The notes: generated by a model from the letters alone, not told the origin. Positions 8,790 through 15,733 are shown, counted from the stretch's first letter. The stretch: DNA of 22,854 nt from JBBKXP01 sp038251315 (GCA_038251315.1 JBBSBK010000055.1:1-22854), one strand, 5' to 3'. Made by a program: numbers and translations.

Positions 8790-9220
8790 TGCAGCTTGAC
8801 CTCTTTGTGGATTACGCGCCGCGCCTTGCCGTGCAGTCTGCTACGCGCACCACCGACAGGCAAATGCGAGGTCGGGTCAATTATCTTTCAGGCCTGGCCG
8901 CCGAAGATATCGTTGCGCGCGACTATGCCCGCCGGGGCATGACCGAAATTGCCCGGCGCTGGCGCGGTACTGTCGGCGAAATCGACCTGATCTGTCGCAA
9001 CGGCGATGACGTCGTCATCATCGAGATCAAGAAATCCGCGACGTTTGACCGCGCTGCGGCCCGGCTGTCGCGCCGCCAGATGGACCGCATCTATGCGACC
9101 GCGGCCGAATTCATCGGCAGCGAACCGCGCGGCCAGCTCACCGATGTGCGCCTGGATCTGGCGCTGGTCGATGCGGGGGCGGCCCTGCGGATCGTCGAAA
9201 ATGCGTTCTGGGATGCCTGA
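8786..9220 (+). CDS. yraN: YraN (UPF0102) family nuclease-fold protein
   Basis: This 144-residue protein belongs to UPF0102/YraN, small proteins with a PD-(D/E)xK restriction-endonuclease-like fold and no settled function. The active-site set is visible: E40 (LAAED), D67 (GEIDLI), then E80 and K82 (VIIEIKK). Most relatives read EVK followed by an Arg; here EIKKS is slightly off pattern, but the Glu and Lys are kept. The start ATG overlaps the rsmI stop by four bases. An N-terminal extension of about 25 residues precedes the core. The conserved pairing with rsmI suggests a shared expression need, not necessarily a shared pathway. Confidence 0.92.
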   Translation: MMQLDLFVDYAPRLAVQSATRTTDRQMRGRVNYLSGLAAEDIVARDYARRGMTEIARRWRGTVGEIDLICRNGDDVVIIEIKKSATFDRAAARLSRRQMDRIYATAAEFIGSEPRGQLTDVRLDLALVDAGAALRIVENAFWDA

Positions 9221-9240
9221 CCAGGGGGCGACGCGGACCA

Positions 9241-9269
9241 TTGAACCGGCCCGGGACTTGCGCCATGTA
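9241..9269 (+). promoter_or_regulatory. Candidate RpoH-type promoter upstream of gshB
   Basis: TTGAA at 9241-9245 and CGCCATGTA at 9261-9269, 15 bases apart, resemble the heat-shock sigma consensus CTTGAA-N13-15-CCCCATNTA, with one mismatch in the -10 part. A transcript would start near 9276 and leave a leader of about 37 bases before gshB. The 92-base gap between yraN and gshB, the largest in the window, holds nothing else I can recognise. Confidence 0.4.
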
Positions 9270-9312
9270 TCCGGCAGCCTGACCGATCGCCGGTCTGACC
9301 AAGGGATCACCC

Positions 9313-10257
9313 ATGCCGCTGAACGTCGCCATCCAGATGGACCCGATCGGGCCGATCAACATCGACGCCGACAGCACGTTCCGCATTGCCGAAGAGGCGC
9401 AGGCGCGCGGTCATACGCTGTTCTACTACACTCCCGACCGCCTCGCCTATCAGGAGGGGAGGATCACTGCCCGTGGTTGGCCGCTTTCCGTACAGCGTCT
9501 CAAGGGCGATCATTTCCGGCTCGGGACCGAGACCGAGGTTGATCTGGCCACGTTCGATGTCGTCTGGCTGCGTCAGGATCCGCCATTCGACATGGGTTAT
9601 ATCACCACCACCCATCTGCTTGACCGGCTCGCCCCGACGACACTGGTCGTCAACGATCCGTTCTGGGTACGCAATTACCCCGAAAAACTGCTGGTCCTTG
9701 ATTTCCCGGACCTGACGCCGCCCACCGCCATTGCCCGCGATCTGGCGACACTGCGCGCGTTTCGCGCCCGGCATGGCGATATCATCCTGAAACCGCTCTA
9801 CGGTAACGGCGGCGCCGGCGTCTTCAAGTTGCACGCGGAAGACGGTAACCTTGCGTCGCTCCATGAAATGTTCACTGGCATCAATCGCGAACCGCTGATC
9901 GCACAGAAATTCCTCCCCGCTGTGACCAAGGGCGACAAGCGCGTCATACTGGTCGATGGCGAAGCTGTCGGCGCCATCAACCGTGTCCCGGCGCAGGGCG
10001 AAACACGGTCGAACATGCACGTTGGCGGCCGCGCCGAAAAGGCAGCACTGACACCGCGCGACCGCGAGATTTGCGCCCGTATCGGGCCGCTTTTGCGCGA
10101 AAAGGGGCAGATTTTCGTCGGCATCGACGTGATTGGTGACTGGTTGACCGAAATCAACGTTACCTCGCCCACCGGAATTCAGGAACTTGAGCGATTCGAC
10201 GGGGTCAACATCGCCAAAAAGATATGGCTGGCGATCGAGGCGCGCAGGGCGATCTGA
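9313..10257 (+). CDS. gshB: Glutathione synthetase
   Basis: GshB joins gamma-glutamylcysteine and glycine with ATP to make glutathione, the main cytosolic thiol. The 314-residue length matches the bacterial family. Visible signatures are the N-terminal QMDPIGPINIDADSTF, WLRQDPPFDMGYI at 85-97, the ATP-grasp loop KPLYGNGGAGVF at 160-171, and the C-terminal metal/ATP segment EINVTSPTGIQE at 280-291. The ATG has AAGGGA at suitable spacing. The gene is separated from yraN by 92 bases with a candidate RpoH-type promoter, and only one base separates it from the following hydrolase. No gshA is in the window. Confidence 0.97.
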   Translation: MPLNVAIQMDPIGPINIDADSTFRIAEEAQARGHTLFYYTPDRLAYQEGRITARGWPLSVQRLKGDHFRLGTETEVDLATFDVVWLRQDPPFDMGYITTTHLLDRLAPTTLVVNDPFWVRNYPEKLLVLDFPDLTPPTAIARDLATLRAFRARHGDIILKPLYGNGGAGVFKLHAEDGNLASLHEMFTGINREPLIAQKFLPAVTKGDKRVILVDGEAVGAINRVPAQGETRSNMHVGGRAEKAALTPRDREICARIGPLLREKGQIFVGIDVIGDWLTEINVTSPTGIQELERFDGVNIAKKIWLAIEARRAI

Positions 10258-10258
10258 T

Positions 10259-11152
10259 ATGTCGCTGCGCCTGTCAGCCCTGATCTTTTGGCTGCGCCGG
10301 GTCGAGCGCCCTGCGATTGTCAGCATCACCGACCCCGGTGCGGCACGGCGCAGAATGGAACGCCAGGCTCGCTGGATGGCGCGTTTGCCACGCGGTACGC
10401 ATGCGACACCGATCCACCTCGGCGGTGTTTCGGGGTTGCGGGTTACGCCACCCGCACCGTCGCGCCCCGGCACGATCCTGTATTTCCACGGCGGCGCCTA
10501 TCTCTTCGGGTCGTCGCGCACCCATGCCGCGATGCTGGCGCGGATAACCGTCCGCACCGGGGTGACCGCGCTCCTGCCTGACTACCGCCTGGCCCCCGAA
10601 CATCCGTTTCCTGCCGCCATCGACGATGCCGTTGACGCTTATCGAGCGTTGCTTGACACCGCGCCCGGCCCCATCATCCTGGGTGGCGACAGCGCTGGTG
10701 GCGGGTTGGTTCTGGCACTGCTTGCCAAAATCATCGCGCAGGACCTGCCGCAGCCGGTGCTGACGTTTGCCCTGTCACCCTGGACGGATCTGACCCTGTC
10801 GGGCGAAAGTCTGACGAGCAACGCCGGCCGGGATTCATTTCTTCCGGCGGAGCGTTTGCCGGAACTGCGCGACATCTACCTTGCCGGAAGCGACCCGAAA
10901 GACACCGCCGCATCGCCCTTGTTGGCCGATTTCAGGAGCGCGGCACCGGTCGCGATCTGGGTCGGCAGCACCGAAATCCTGCGCGACGATGCGCGCCGGA
11001 TGGTGGCGCAACTTCGCGCACAGGGCGTGCAGGCCAGCCTGACCGAGGCACCGCGTCACCCGCATGTCTGGCCGATGTTCGCGCCTTTCCTGCCCGAGGC
11101 CAACAGCACCCTCGACGATATCGCAGCGCGGATCGGCGTCGCGCTCACTTAA
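10259..11152 (+). CDS. Alpha/beta hydrolase, HSL (family IV) esterase-like
   Basis: This is a carboxylesterase-like enzyme of the hormone-sensitive-lipase group. From the ATG at 10259, one base after the gshB stop, it has 297 residues. The oxyanion motif HGGAY is at 77-81, the nucleophile Ser145 sits in GDSAGG, the PDYRLAPEHPFPAA segment at about 107-120 is typical, and His269 lies in HPHVW. The usual catalytic Asp of the DPLRDE motif appears to be Glu239 (STEILRDDA), as in some relatives. No signal peptide is seen. An upstream in-frame start would lie inside gshB and is unlikely. Tight spacing suggests co-expression with gshB; the substrate is unknown. Its stop codon shares TTAA with the convergent comM stop. 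Confidence 0.9.
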   Translation: MSLRLSALIFWLRRVERPAIVSITDPGAARRRMERQARWMARLPRGTHATPIHLGGVSGLRVTPPAPSRPGTILYFHGGAYLFGSSRTHAAMLARITVRTGVTALLPDYRLAPEHPFPAAIDDAVDAYRALLDTAPGPIILGGDSAGGGLVLALLAKIIAQDLPQPVLTFALSPWTDLTLSGESLTSNAGRDSFLPAERLPELRDIYLAGSDPKDTAASPLLADFRSAAPVAIWVGSTEILRDDARRMVAQLRAQGVQASLTEAPRHPHVWPMFAPFLPEANSTLDDIAARIGVALT

Positions 11153-12663
11153 ACCTCGCGTGTCATCGCCAGCCGATAGCTGACTGCTTCGGCCACATGC
11201 GGCTGGCGTACCGCTGCGGACCCGTCTAGGTCGGCAATTGTGCGCGCCACCCGCAACACACGGTGATATCCCCGCGCCGACAGACCGAACCGTTGCGCCA
11301 CCTTGATCAGCAGCGCCTTGCCTTCAGGGTCGGGTGTTGCGATTTCTTCCAGCAGGGCGCCTTCGGCATCCGCATTCAGCCGCGCCCCGTCAACGTCGGC
11401 GAACCGCGCCGTCTGCACGTCCCGCGCACCCTGCACCCGCGCCGCCACCTGCGCGGATGTATCGCCAGTAGCCGGCAGGTCGAGGTCGGTATAGGCCACC
11501 GGCGGCACTTCGACCCGCAGGTCGAACCGGTCCATCAGCGGCCCCGAAATCCGCCCCAGATAATCCTCGCCGCAGATGGGCACGCGGGCGCAGGCGCGGG
11601 CCGGATCGGCCAGATAGCCGCATTTGCAGGGGTTCGCGGCGGCGACCAGCATGAAACGGCAGGGATAACGCACGTGGGCATTGGCGCGGGCCACCACCAC
11701 CTCGCCGGTTTCGATCGGCTGGCGCAGGGTTTCCAGCACGGTGCGCGGAAATTCGGGGAATTCGTCCATGAACAGCACGCCGTTATGCGCGAGCGAGATT
11801 TCGCCCGGTTTCGCGCCCCGCCCACCGCCGACGATGGCCGCCATCGACGCCGTATGGTGCGGTTCGCGGAACGGCCGCTGGCGGCTGATCCCGCCTTCGT
11901 CCAGCAGGCCCGACAGCGAATGGATCATCGAGGTTTCAAGTGCCTCGATCGGCGTCAATGGGGGCATGATCCCCGGAATCCGTGCCGCGAGCATGGATTT
12001 GCCCGATCCCGGCGATCCGACCATCAGCAGGTGATGCCGCCCTGCAGCGGCGATTTCGAGCGCCCGTTTGGCGCGTTCCTGGCCCTTGACGTCACGCAGG
12101 TCGCGCCCGACCGGGTCACGCGTCACCTCGCCGGGGACCGAGGGCGCAATGACCGATTGCCCGGTATAATGGCGCACGACGGCGGCCAGCGATCCCGCAG
12201 CGATCACCCGCGCCGACCCGACCCAGGCCGCTTCCGGACCACAGGCGCGCGGACAAAGCAGGGTGCGGTCATGTTCCGCCGCCGCCATGGCCGCCGGCAG
12301 GGCACCGATGACGGGCACCAACGTGCCGTCCAGCGACAATTCGCCGAGCGCGACCGTCTGCGCCACATCGTCGTGCGGCAGGATTTCCAGCGCGGCGAGC
12401 AGGGCCAAGGCGATGGGCAGGTCAAAATGCGACCCTTCTTTCGGCAGGTCGGCGGGCGACAGGTTGACCGTGATCCGCTTGCTGGGCAGCGCGATCGCCA
12501 TGGCGTTCAGCGCCGCGCGGACCCGTTCACGGGCCTCGCTGACCGCCTTGTCGGGCAGGCCGACGATGGCAAAGGCAGGCAGGCCGGGGCTGATGGCACA
12601 TTGCACCTCGACCAGCCGCGCCTCGACCCCTTCAAAGGCCACCGTGTAGGCCAGCGCCGACAT
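11149..12663 (-). CDS. comM: YifB/ComM-family Mg-chelatase-like AAA+ ATPase
   Basis: ComM is a hexameric AAA+ helicase that promotes branch migration of incoming single-stranded DNA during natural transformation. From the ATG at 12663 it has 504 residues. An N-terminal Lon-like domain (FAIVGLPDKAVSEARERV) is followed by Walker A GSPGSGKS at 216-223, a Walker B/finger region GVLFMDEFPEF, a Cys-rich NPCKCGY...CGEDY segment and SGPLMDRFD, then a C-terminal Mg-chelatase domain. The ATG is chosen over the in-frame ATG at 12693 because GGAAGGAA lies just before it, and because the upstream one sits inside a TTAACCATG regulatory word. In Rhodobacter capsulatus comM-type genes serve recipients of gene-transfer-agent DNA; the same role here is inference. 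Confidence 0.95.
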   Translation of the reverse strand: MSALAYTVAFEGVEARLVEVQCAISPGLPAFAIVGLPDKAVSEARERVRAALNAMAIALPSKRITVNLSPADLPKEGSHFDLPIALALLAALEILPHDDVAQTVALGELSLDGTLVPVIGALPAAMAAAEHDRTLLCPRACGPEAAWVGSARVIAAGSLAAVVRHYTGQSVIAPSVPGEVTRDPVGRDLRDVKGQERAKRALEIAAAGRHHLLMVGSPGSGKSMLAARIPGIMPPLTPIEALETSMIHSLSGLLDEGGISRQRPFREPHHTASMAAIVGGGRGAKPGEISLAHNGVLFMDEFPEFPRTVLETLRQPIETGEVVVARANAHVRYPCRFMLVAAANPCKCGYLADPARACARVPICGEDYLGRISGPLMDRFDLRVEVPPVAYTDLDLPATGDTSAQVAARVQGARDVQTARFADVDGARLNADAEGALLEEIATPDPEGKALLIKVAQRFGLSARGYHRVLRVARTIADLDGSAAVRQPHVAEAVSYRLAMTREV

Positions 12664-12691
12664 GCAATTCCTTCCCGCCCCACGTTCAGAC

Positions 12692-12699
12692 ATGGTTAA
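12692..12699 (-). promoter_or_regulatory. Candidate CtrA half-site upstream of comM
   Basis: TTAACCAT on the minus strand matches the eight-base CtrA motif described for alphaproteobacteria. It lies 29-36 bases before the comM ATG. Two more TTAA words sit at 12712-12715 and 12722-12725, six bases apart rather than the classical seven. Confidence 0.45.
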
Positions 12700-12721
12700 T
12701 GGTGCAGAGGTTTAAGGAAGG

Positions 12722-13597
12722 TTAACGCGGCTCAAGCAGCGCCATGAATTGCGGCCACGCGGCGGGGTCGGCGACGGTCTTGTCGCGGCAGAATGCGTTG
12801 CAGAAGCCAAACACGCGGCCCCCGGTTTCAAGGAAATGCGTCACCGGGTCGCCCGAATAGGGGCAGGCGGCGTTTTCGGACGGGCCGCTGTCGACGGCGC
12901 GGGCCGCAATCGGGGTCGGGCCGGGCCACGAACAGGTCCTGTAGTCGCGGTCGTAAATCGGCTGATCCGGCAGATCGACCATGCCCATCGCCCGCCATTT
13001 CCGAAACGACGGATGCGCCAGATGAGCTGTGACATAAGCCGCTCCGGAGTCGGACATCGGCAGGTTATATCCGGCGATCCGCCCGGCGACCGGGGCAAAG
13101 AATGCATCGGCAGCCGAATAGTCGCCGCAGAGCCACGGCCCCGTGCCGCCAGTCTGTTCCCGCGCCCAGGCCCAGATCAGATCAAGCCGCGCGAGGTCGG
13201 CCAACACAGCGTCGGGCGGGGCGCAGTCGGTGTAGGACACCCGCAGGTTCATCGGGCAATGGCTGCGCAACGCACCGAACCCGGCGTGCATTTCTGCCGC
13301 GAGAACTCGCGCGATCGCTCGCGCCTTGGGGTCAGTCGGCCAGATCCCGGCGCCCGCATCGCGCGATGCCAGTTCTTCGGCAATGGCGAGGCTTTCCGAT
13401 ACCACCACCCCATCGGGCGTGCGCATCGTCGGGGCGGTCCGGGCCGGGGCGAAATCGCGCAGCATGATCGCCAGTTCGTCGGAATAAAGCCGCGCCAGCC
13501 GCGTCTTGACCGGAATCCCGAAGGCATCGAACAGCAGCCAGCCGCGCAGCGACCAGCTTGAATAGGCGCGATCGCCGATGACGAGGGTGTAGGTCAT
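12722..13597 (-). CDS. Glutathione S-transferase with C-terminal YHS-like metal-binding tail
   Basis: This 291-residue protein combines two parts. Residues 1-80 are a thioredoxin-fold GST domain with YSSWSLR at 12-18 (candidate catalytic Ser) and the SES glutathione-binding pair at 67-69. Residues 95-210 form the helical GST domain with GDYSAADAFFAPV. Residues 243-288 resemble a YHS/TRASH metal-binding module: CPYSGDPV with Cys245, then FCNAFC with Cys266 and Cys270, then VADPAAWP. The true start is the ATG at 13597, with GGGAG six bases upstream; longer in-frame readings add residues unlike any GST. It lies between the phosphatase and comM, all on one strand. GST substrate and bound metal are unknown. 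I recall similar tails on other Rhodobacterales GSTs but could not verify this. Confidence 0.9.
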   Translation of the reverse strand: MTYTLVIGDRAYSSWSLRGWLLFDAFGIPVKTRLARLYSDELAIMLRDFAPARTAPTMRTPDGVVVSESLAIAEELASRDAGAGIWPTDPKARAIARVLAAEMHAGFGALRSHCPMNLRVSYTDCAPPDAVLADLARLDLIWAWAREQTGGTGPWLCGDYSAADAFFAPVAGRIAGYNLPMSDSGAAYVTAHLAHPSFRKWRAMGMVDLPDQPIYDRDYRTCSWPGPTPIAARAVDSGPSENAACPYSGDPVTHFLETGGRVFGFCNAFCRDKTVADPAAWPQFMALLEPR

Positions 13598-13673
13598 GTC
13601 AGTCTCCCGCAGGGTTGCCATTGCATAAGGCGGCTGAGCGGCGCCGGAAAATGCCGATTTGTCGGTGCGTCCA

Positions 13674-14240
13674 TCACGGACGATGATTGACCAAAGTGAT
13701 GTGCGGCGTGTCACCCAGAACAAGGGATGTGACCGACAGCGGGTCGATCTTTTGGGCAAAGGCCGCGGTCGCGCTGATCCTGCGCGCCCGCTGGACCTGG
13801 CACAGTATAGCGCCGAAATGCGCCACAACGATCAGGTCCGCATGGCCCTGTGCCAACCGGTCCACCGCTGCGCCGACGCGGGCCGACAGCGCATTCCAGC
13901 TTTCACCGCCGGGCGGTGCGGTGTCGCCCGGCGTGTCCCAAAAGGCGCGGATGGCGGCGGCGTCTGACGTTTCGACCGCAGCAAAAGTCTGCAACTCCCA
14001 CGCGCCAAAGTGGATTTCGCGCAGATCCGGCTGATTCGGCAGGCGCAGTCGTTCGCCAGCAATCGCATCCGCCGTGGCGATGGCGCGACCAAGGTCGGAC
14101 GACACCACCGCGCCATCCGGCAAATAGGCCGACAGCCGGGCAAGGGCCGGAAGGTCGGTCAGGTCGGCTGGAATATCCGACCAGCCGACCATGCCTTTCG
14201 CATGCGTCGGCCCGTGCCGCACGAACCAGAGCCGGGTCAA
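13674..14240 (-). CDS. Histidine phosphatase, likely alpha-ribazole phosphatase (CobC-like)
   Basis: This 188-residue enzyme belongs to the histidine phosphatase (phosphoglycerate mutase-like) superfamily. The phosphorylated His9 lies in FVRHG; R8, R52 (SSDLGRA), E82 (FGAWE) and H141 (VVAHFG) complete the site. The start is a TTG at 14240 overlapping the cobU stop as TTGA, so the two proteins are probably made together. Because CobU acts on the cobinamide side of the cobalamin nucleotide loop and CobC dephosphorylates alpha-ribazole phosphate, pairing with cobU argues for the CobC role. The superfamily is broad and a different phosphatase is possible, so I leave the symbol blank. Confidence 0.9.
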   Translation of the reverse strand: MTRLWFVRHGPTHAKGMVGWSDIPADLTDLPALARLSAYLPDGAVVSSDLGRAIATADAIAGERLRLPNQPDLREIHFGAWELQTFAAVETSDAAAIRAFWDTPGDTAPPGGESWNALSARVGAAVDRLAQGHADLIVVAHFGAILCQVQRARRISATAAFAQKIDPLSVTSLVLGDTPHITLVNHRP

Positions 14241-14761
14241 GGCATCTGCCCCTTCAGGACCAGTGGCAGGCCCGCTATCACCATGACGACCAGCCCCGCC
14301 TGTGCGGCAATGCGCTGATTCAGCCCGCCCTGCGCTGTCCGGAACTGGCGCGACAGGACGTTGTCCGGCACGATCCCCAACCCGACCTCGTTGGACACCA
14401 CGACGACGGGGGCGGGGCAGGCGGAAACCGCAGTGCAGATATCATCGACGGCGGCATCGAGGTCATGTTCGGCCAGCAAATGATTGGTCAGCCAAAGGCT
14501 GGCGCAATCGATCAGCACGATCTCGCCAGCGGTCATGGTGGCCAGCGCCGCAGCCATATCCAGCGGTTCCTCGACCGTGCGCCAGTCAGGGCCACGCTGA
14601 GCGCGATGCCGCGCGATCTTGGTTTCCATTTCGAAATCATAGGCTTGCGCCGTGGCAACATAGACGCGGGGGCGTCCTGTGGCAGTGACCAGTGTCTCGG
14701 CAAAGGCGGATTTGCCCGAGTTCGCCCCACCTAGGACGAGGCTGAGAAAAGGCAAGGGCAT
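14237..14761 (-). CDS. cobU: Bifunctional adenosylcobinamide kinase / adenosylcobinamide-phosphate guanylyltransferase
   Basis: CobU (CobP in aerobic-pathway nomenclature) phosphorylates adenosylcobinamide and then transfers GMP to give adenosyl-GDP-cobinamide, the activated half of coenzyme B12. The 174-residue protein starts with a P-loop, GGANSGKS at 11-18. His52 (ARHRAQRGPDW) aligns in position with the His that carries GMP in Salmonella CobU. IVLIDCASLWLTN is the Walker B-like strand, followed by VVVVSNEVGLGIVP. Length is standard. It is divergent from rpoH across an 89-base gap, too short for a full cobalamin riboswitch, and I see none. Other cob genes are absent from the window. Confidence 0.96.
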   Translation of the reverse strand: MPLPFLSLVLGGANSGKSAFAETLVTATGRPRVYVATAQAYDFEMETKIARHRAQRGPDWRTVEEPLDMAAALATMTAGEIVLIDCASLWLTNHLLAEHDLDAAVDDICTAVSACPAPVVVVSNEVGLGIVPDNVLSRQFRTAQGGLNQRIAAQAGLVVMVIAGLPLVLKGQMP

Positions 14762-14766
14762 GAAAG

Positions 14767-14796
14767 TGATCCGATCGCGTTACCGATCCGTAAACA
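14767..14796 (+). promoter_or_regulatory. Candidate RpoE (ECF) promoter driving rpoH
   Basis: TGATCC at 14767-14772 and TAAACA at 14791-14796 are 18 bases apart. This matches, in the -35 box, spacing and TAA core, the sigma-E promoters described in Rhodobacter sphaeroides, where rpoHII is a sigma-E target. Transcription would start about 14802, giving a leader of about 49 bases. The -35 box also overlaps the ribosome-binding region of divergent cobU. Confidence 0.6.
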
Positions 14797-14801
14797 AGGC
14801 C

Positions 14802-14861
14802 ATGGAACCGAAAATAGCAAGCCGCGTTGGACTTCGAGGGGGTATGACCCATGGCACTTGA
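14802..14861 (+). CDS. Possible short upstream ORF overlapping the rpoH start
   Basis: A 19-codon frame (MEPKIASRVG...) begins at ATG 14802, right at the predicted transcription start, and ends 11 bases inside rpoH in another frame. It has no Shine-Dalgarno and would have to be read leaderless. It may be chance; it is listed because its position could affect rpoH translation. Confidence 0.2.
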   Translation: MEPKIASRVGLRGGMTHGT

Positions 14862-15726
14862 CGCAATCGCAGACCGCACCCACACCCGCCGCGCCATGAA
14901 GGCCGAGCTTTTGGATGCCGAGACCGAACTGGCCCTGGCATTCGCATGGCGCGATCAGCGTGACGAGGCGGCGCTGCACCGGCTCATCACCGCATACATG
15001 CGGCTGGCGATTTCGATGGCCGGGAAATATCGCCGCTACGGCGTCCCGATGAACGACCTTATTCAAGAGGCGTCACTGGGCTTGATGAAGGCCGCCGAAA
15101 AGTTCGACCCCGATCGGGGCCTGCGGTTTTCGACCTATGCAGTCTGGTGGATCAAGGCGTCGATCCAGGATCACGTCATGCGCAACTGGTCGATGGTGCG
15201 CACTGGCACGACGTCGTCGCAAAAGTCGCTGTTCTTCAACATGAAGCGGGTCAAGGCCCGGATCGAGCGCGAGGCCGAAGCTGCCGGCGAAACCCTCGCC
15301 GGGCATATTCTGACGGAACGGATCGCCGCCGAACTGGGCGTGCCGCTGAACGATGTGGTGATGATGGAAGGCCGTCTGGGCGGGTCCGATCATTCGCTGA
15401 ACGCCACGCAGACCAGCGACGAGGATGGGCGCGAATGGATCGACGCGCTTGAGGACGACGGGGCGCAGGCGGCCGAGATCGTCCAGAACAGCCACGACAC
15501 CGCGACCCTGCGGCAGTGGTTGATGATGGCGATGTCGCAATTGAACGACCGCGAGCGGCTGATCGTACGCGAACGCAAGCTGCGCGACGATCCCCGCACG
15601 CTGGAAAGTCTCGGCGACGAGTTGGGCTTGTCCAAGGAACGTGTCCGCCAGCTCGAGGCCGCCGCGTTTACCAAGCTGCGCCGCACATTGGAAACCAGGG
15701 CCCCGGAAGTGCGCGCGTTGCTCTAG
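14851..15726 (+). CDS. rpoH: RNA polymerase sigma factor of the RpoH family (RpoHII type)
   Basis: This 291-residue alternative sigma factor directs RNA polymerase to stress promoters. Region 2 contains HRLITAYMRLAISMA, PMNDLIQEASLGLMKA and the FDPDRGLRFSTYAVWWIKASIQ core (about 85-106). The RpoH box QKSLFFNMK is at 124-132, and a region 4.2 helix-turn-helix (TLESLGDELGLSKERVRQLE) at about 250-269. It lacks the NRYLQEIRKFP start of RpoHI and instead has the MKAELLDAETELALAFAWRD opening of RpoHII proteins, which in Rhodobacter serve the singlet-oxygen response downstream of RpoE/ChrR. The ATG has GAGGGGG eight bases upstream. The upstream TGATCC-N18-TAA promoter fits that role. No rpoE or chrR gene is in the window. 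Confidence 0.93.
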   Translation: MALDAIADRTHTRRAMKAELLDAETELALAFAWRDQRDEAALHRLITAYMRLAISMAGKYRRYGVPMNDLIQEASLGLMKAAEKFDPDRGLRFSTYAVWWIKASIQDHVMRNWSMVRTGTTSSQKSLFFNMKRVKARIEREAEAAGETLAGHILTERIAAELGVPLNDVVMMEGRLGGSDHSLNATQTSDEDGREWIDALEDDGAQAAEIVQNSHDTATLRQWLMMAMSQLNDRERLIVRERKLRDDPRTLESLGDELGLSKERVRQLEAAAFTKLRRTLETRAPEVRALL

Positions 15727-15733
15727 CGGCGCA

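Noticed and set aside
9307..10473. 388-codon open frame opposite gshB
   Set aside because: It is antisense to a well-supported glutathione synthetase and crosses into the hydrolase gene; there is no motif.
12693..12693. Upstream in-frame ATG for comM adding ten residues
   Set aside because: It has no Shine-Dalgarno and overlaps the TTAACCAT word, while the ATG at 12663 has GGAAGGAA.
11263..12699. 478-codon open frame opposite comM
   Set aside because: It mirrors comM almost completely and has no motif; comM has Walker, zinc-like and chelatase motifs.
12711..12726. Classical CtrA full site TTAA-N7-TTAA
   Set aside because: The spacing is six, not seven, so I report only the TTAACCAT half-site as a candidate.
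14762..14850. Cobalamin riboswitch upstream of cobU
   Set aside because: The gap is only 89 bases and shared with the divergent rpoH promoter; no B12-box-like sequence is seen.
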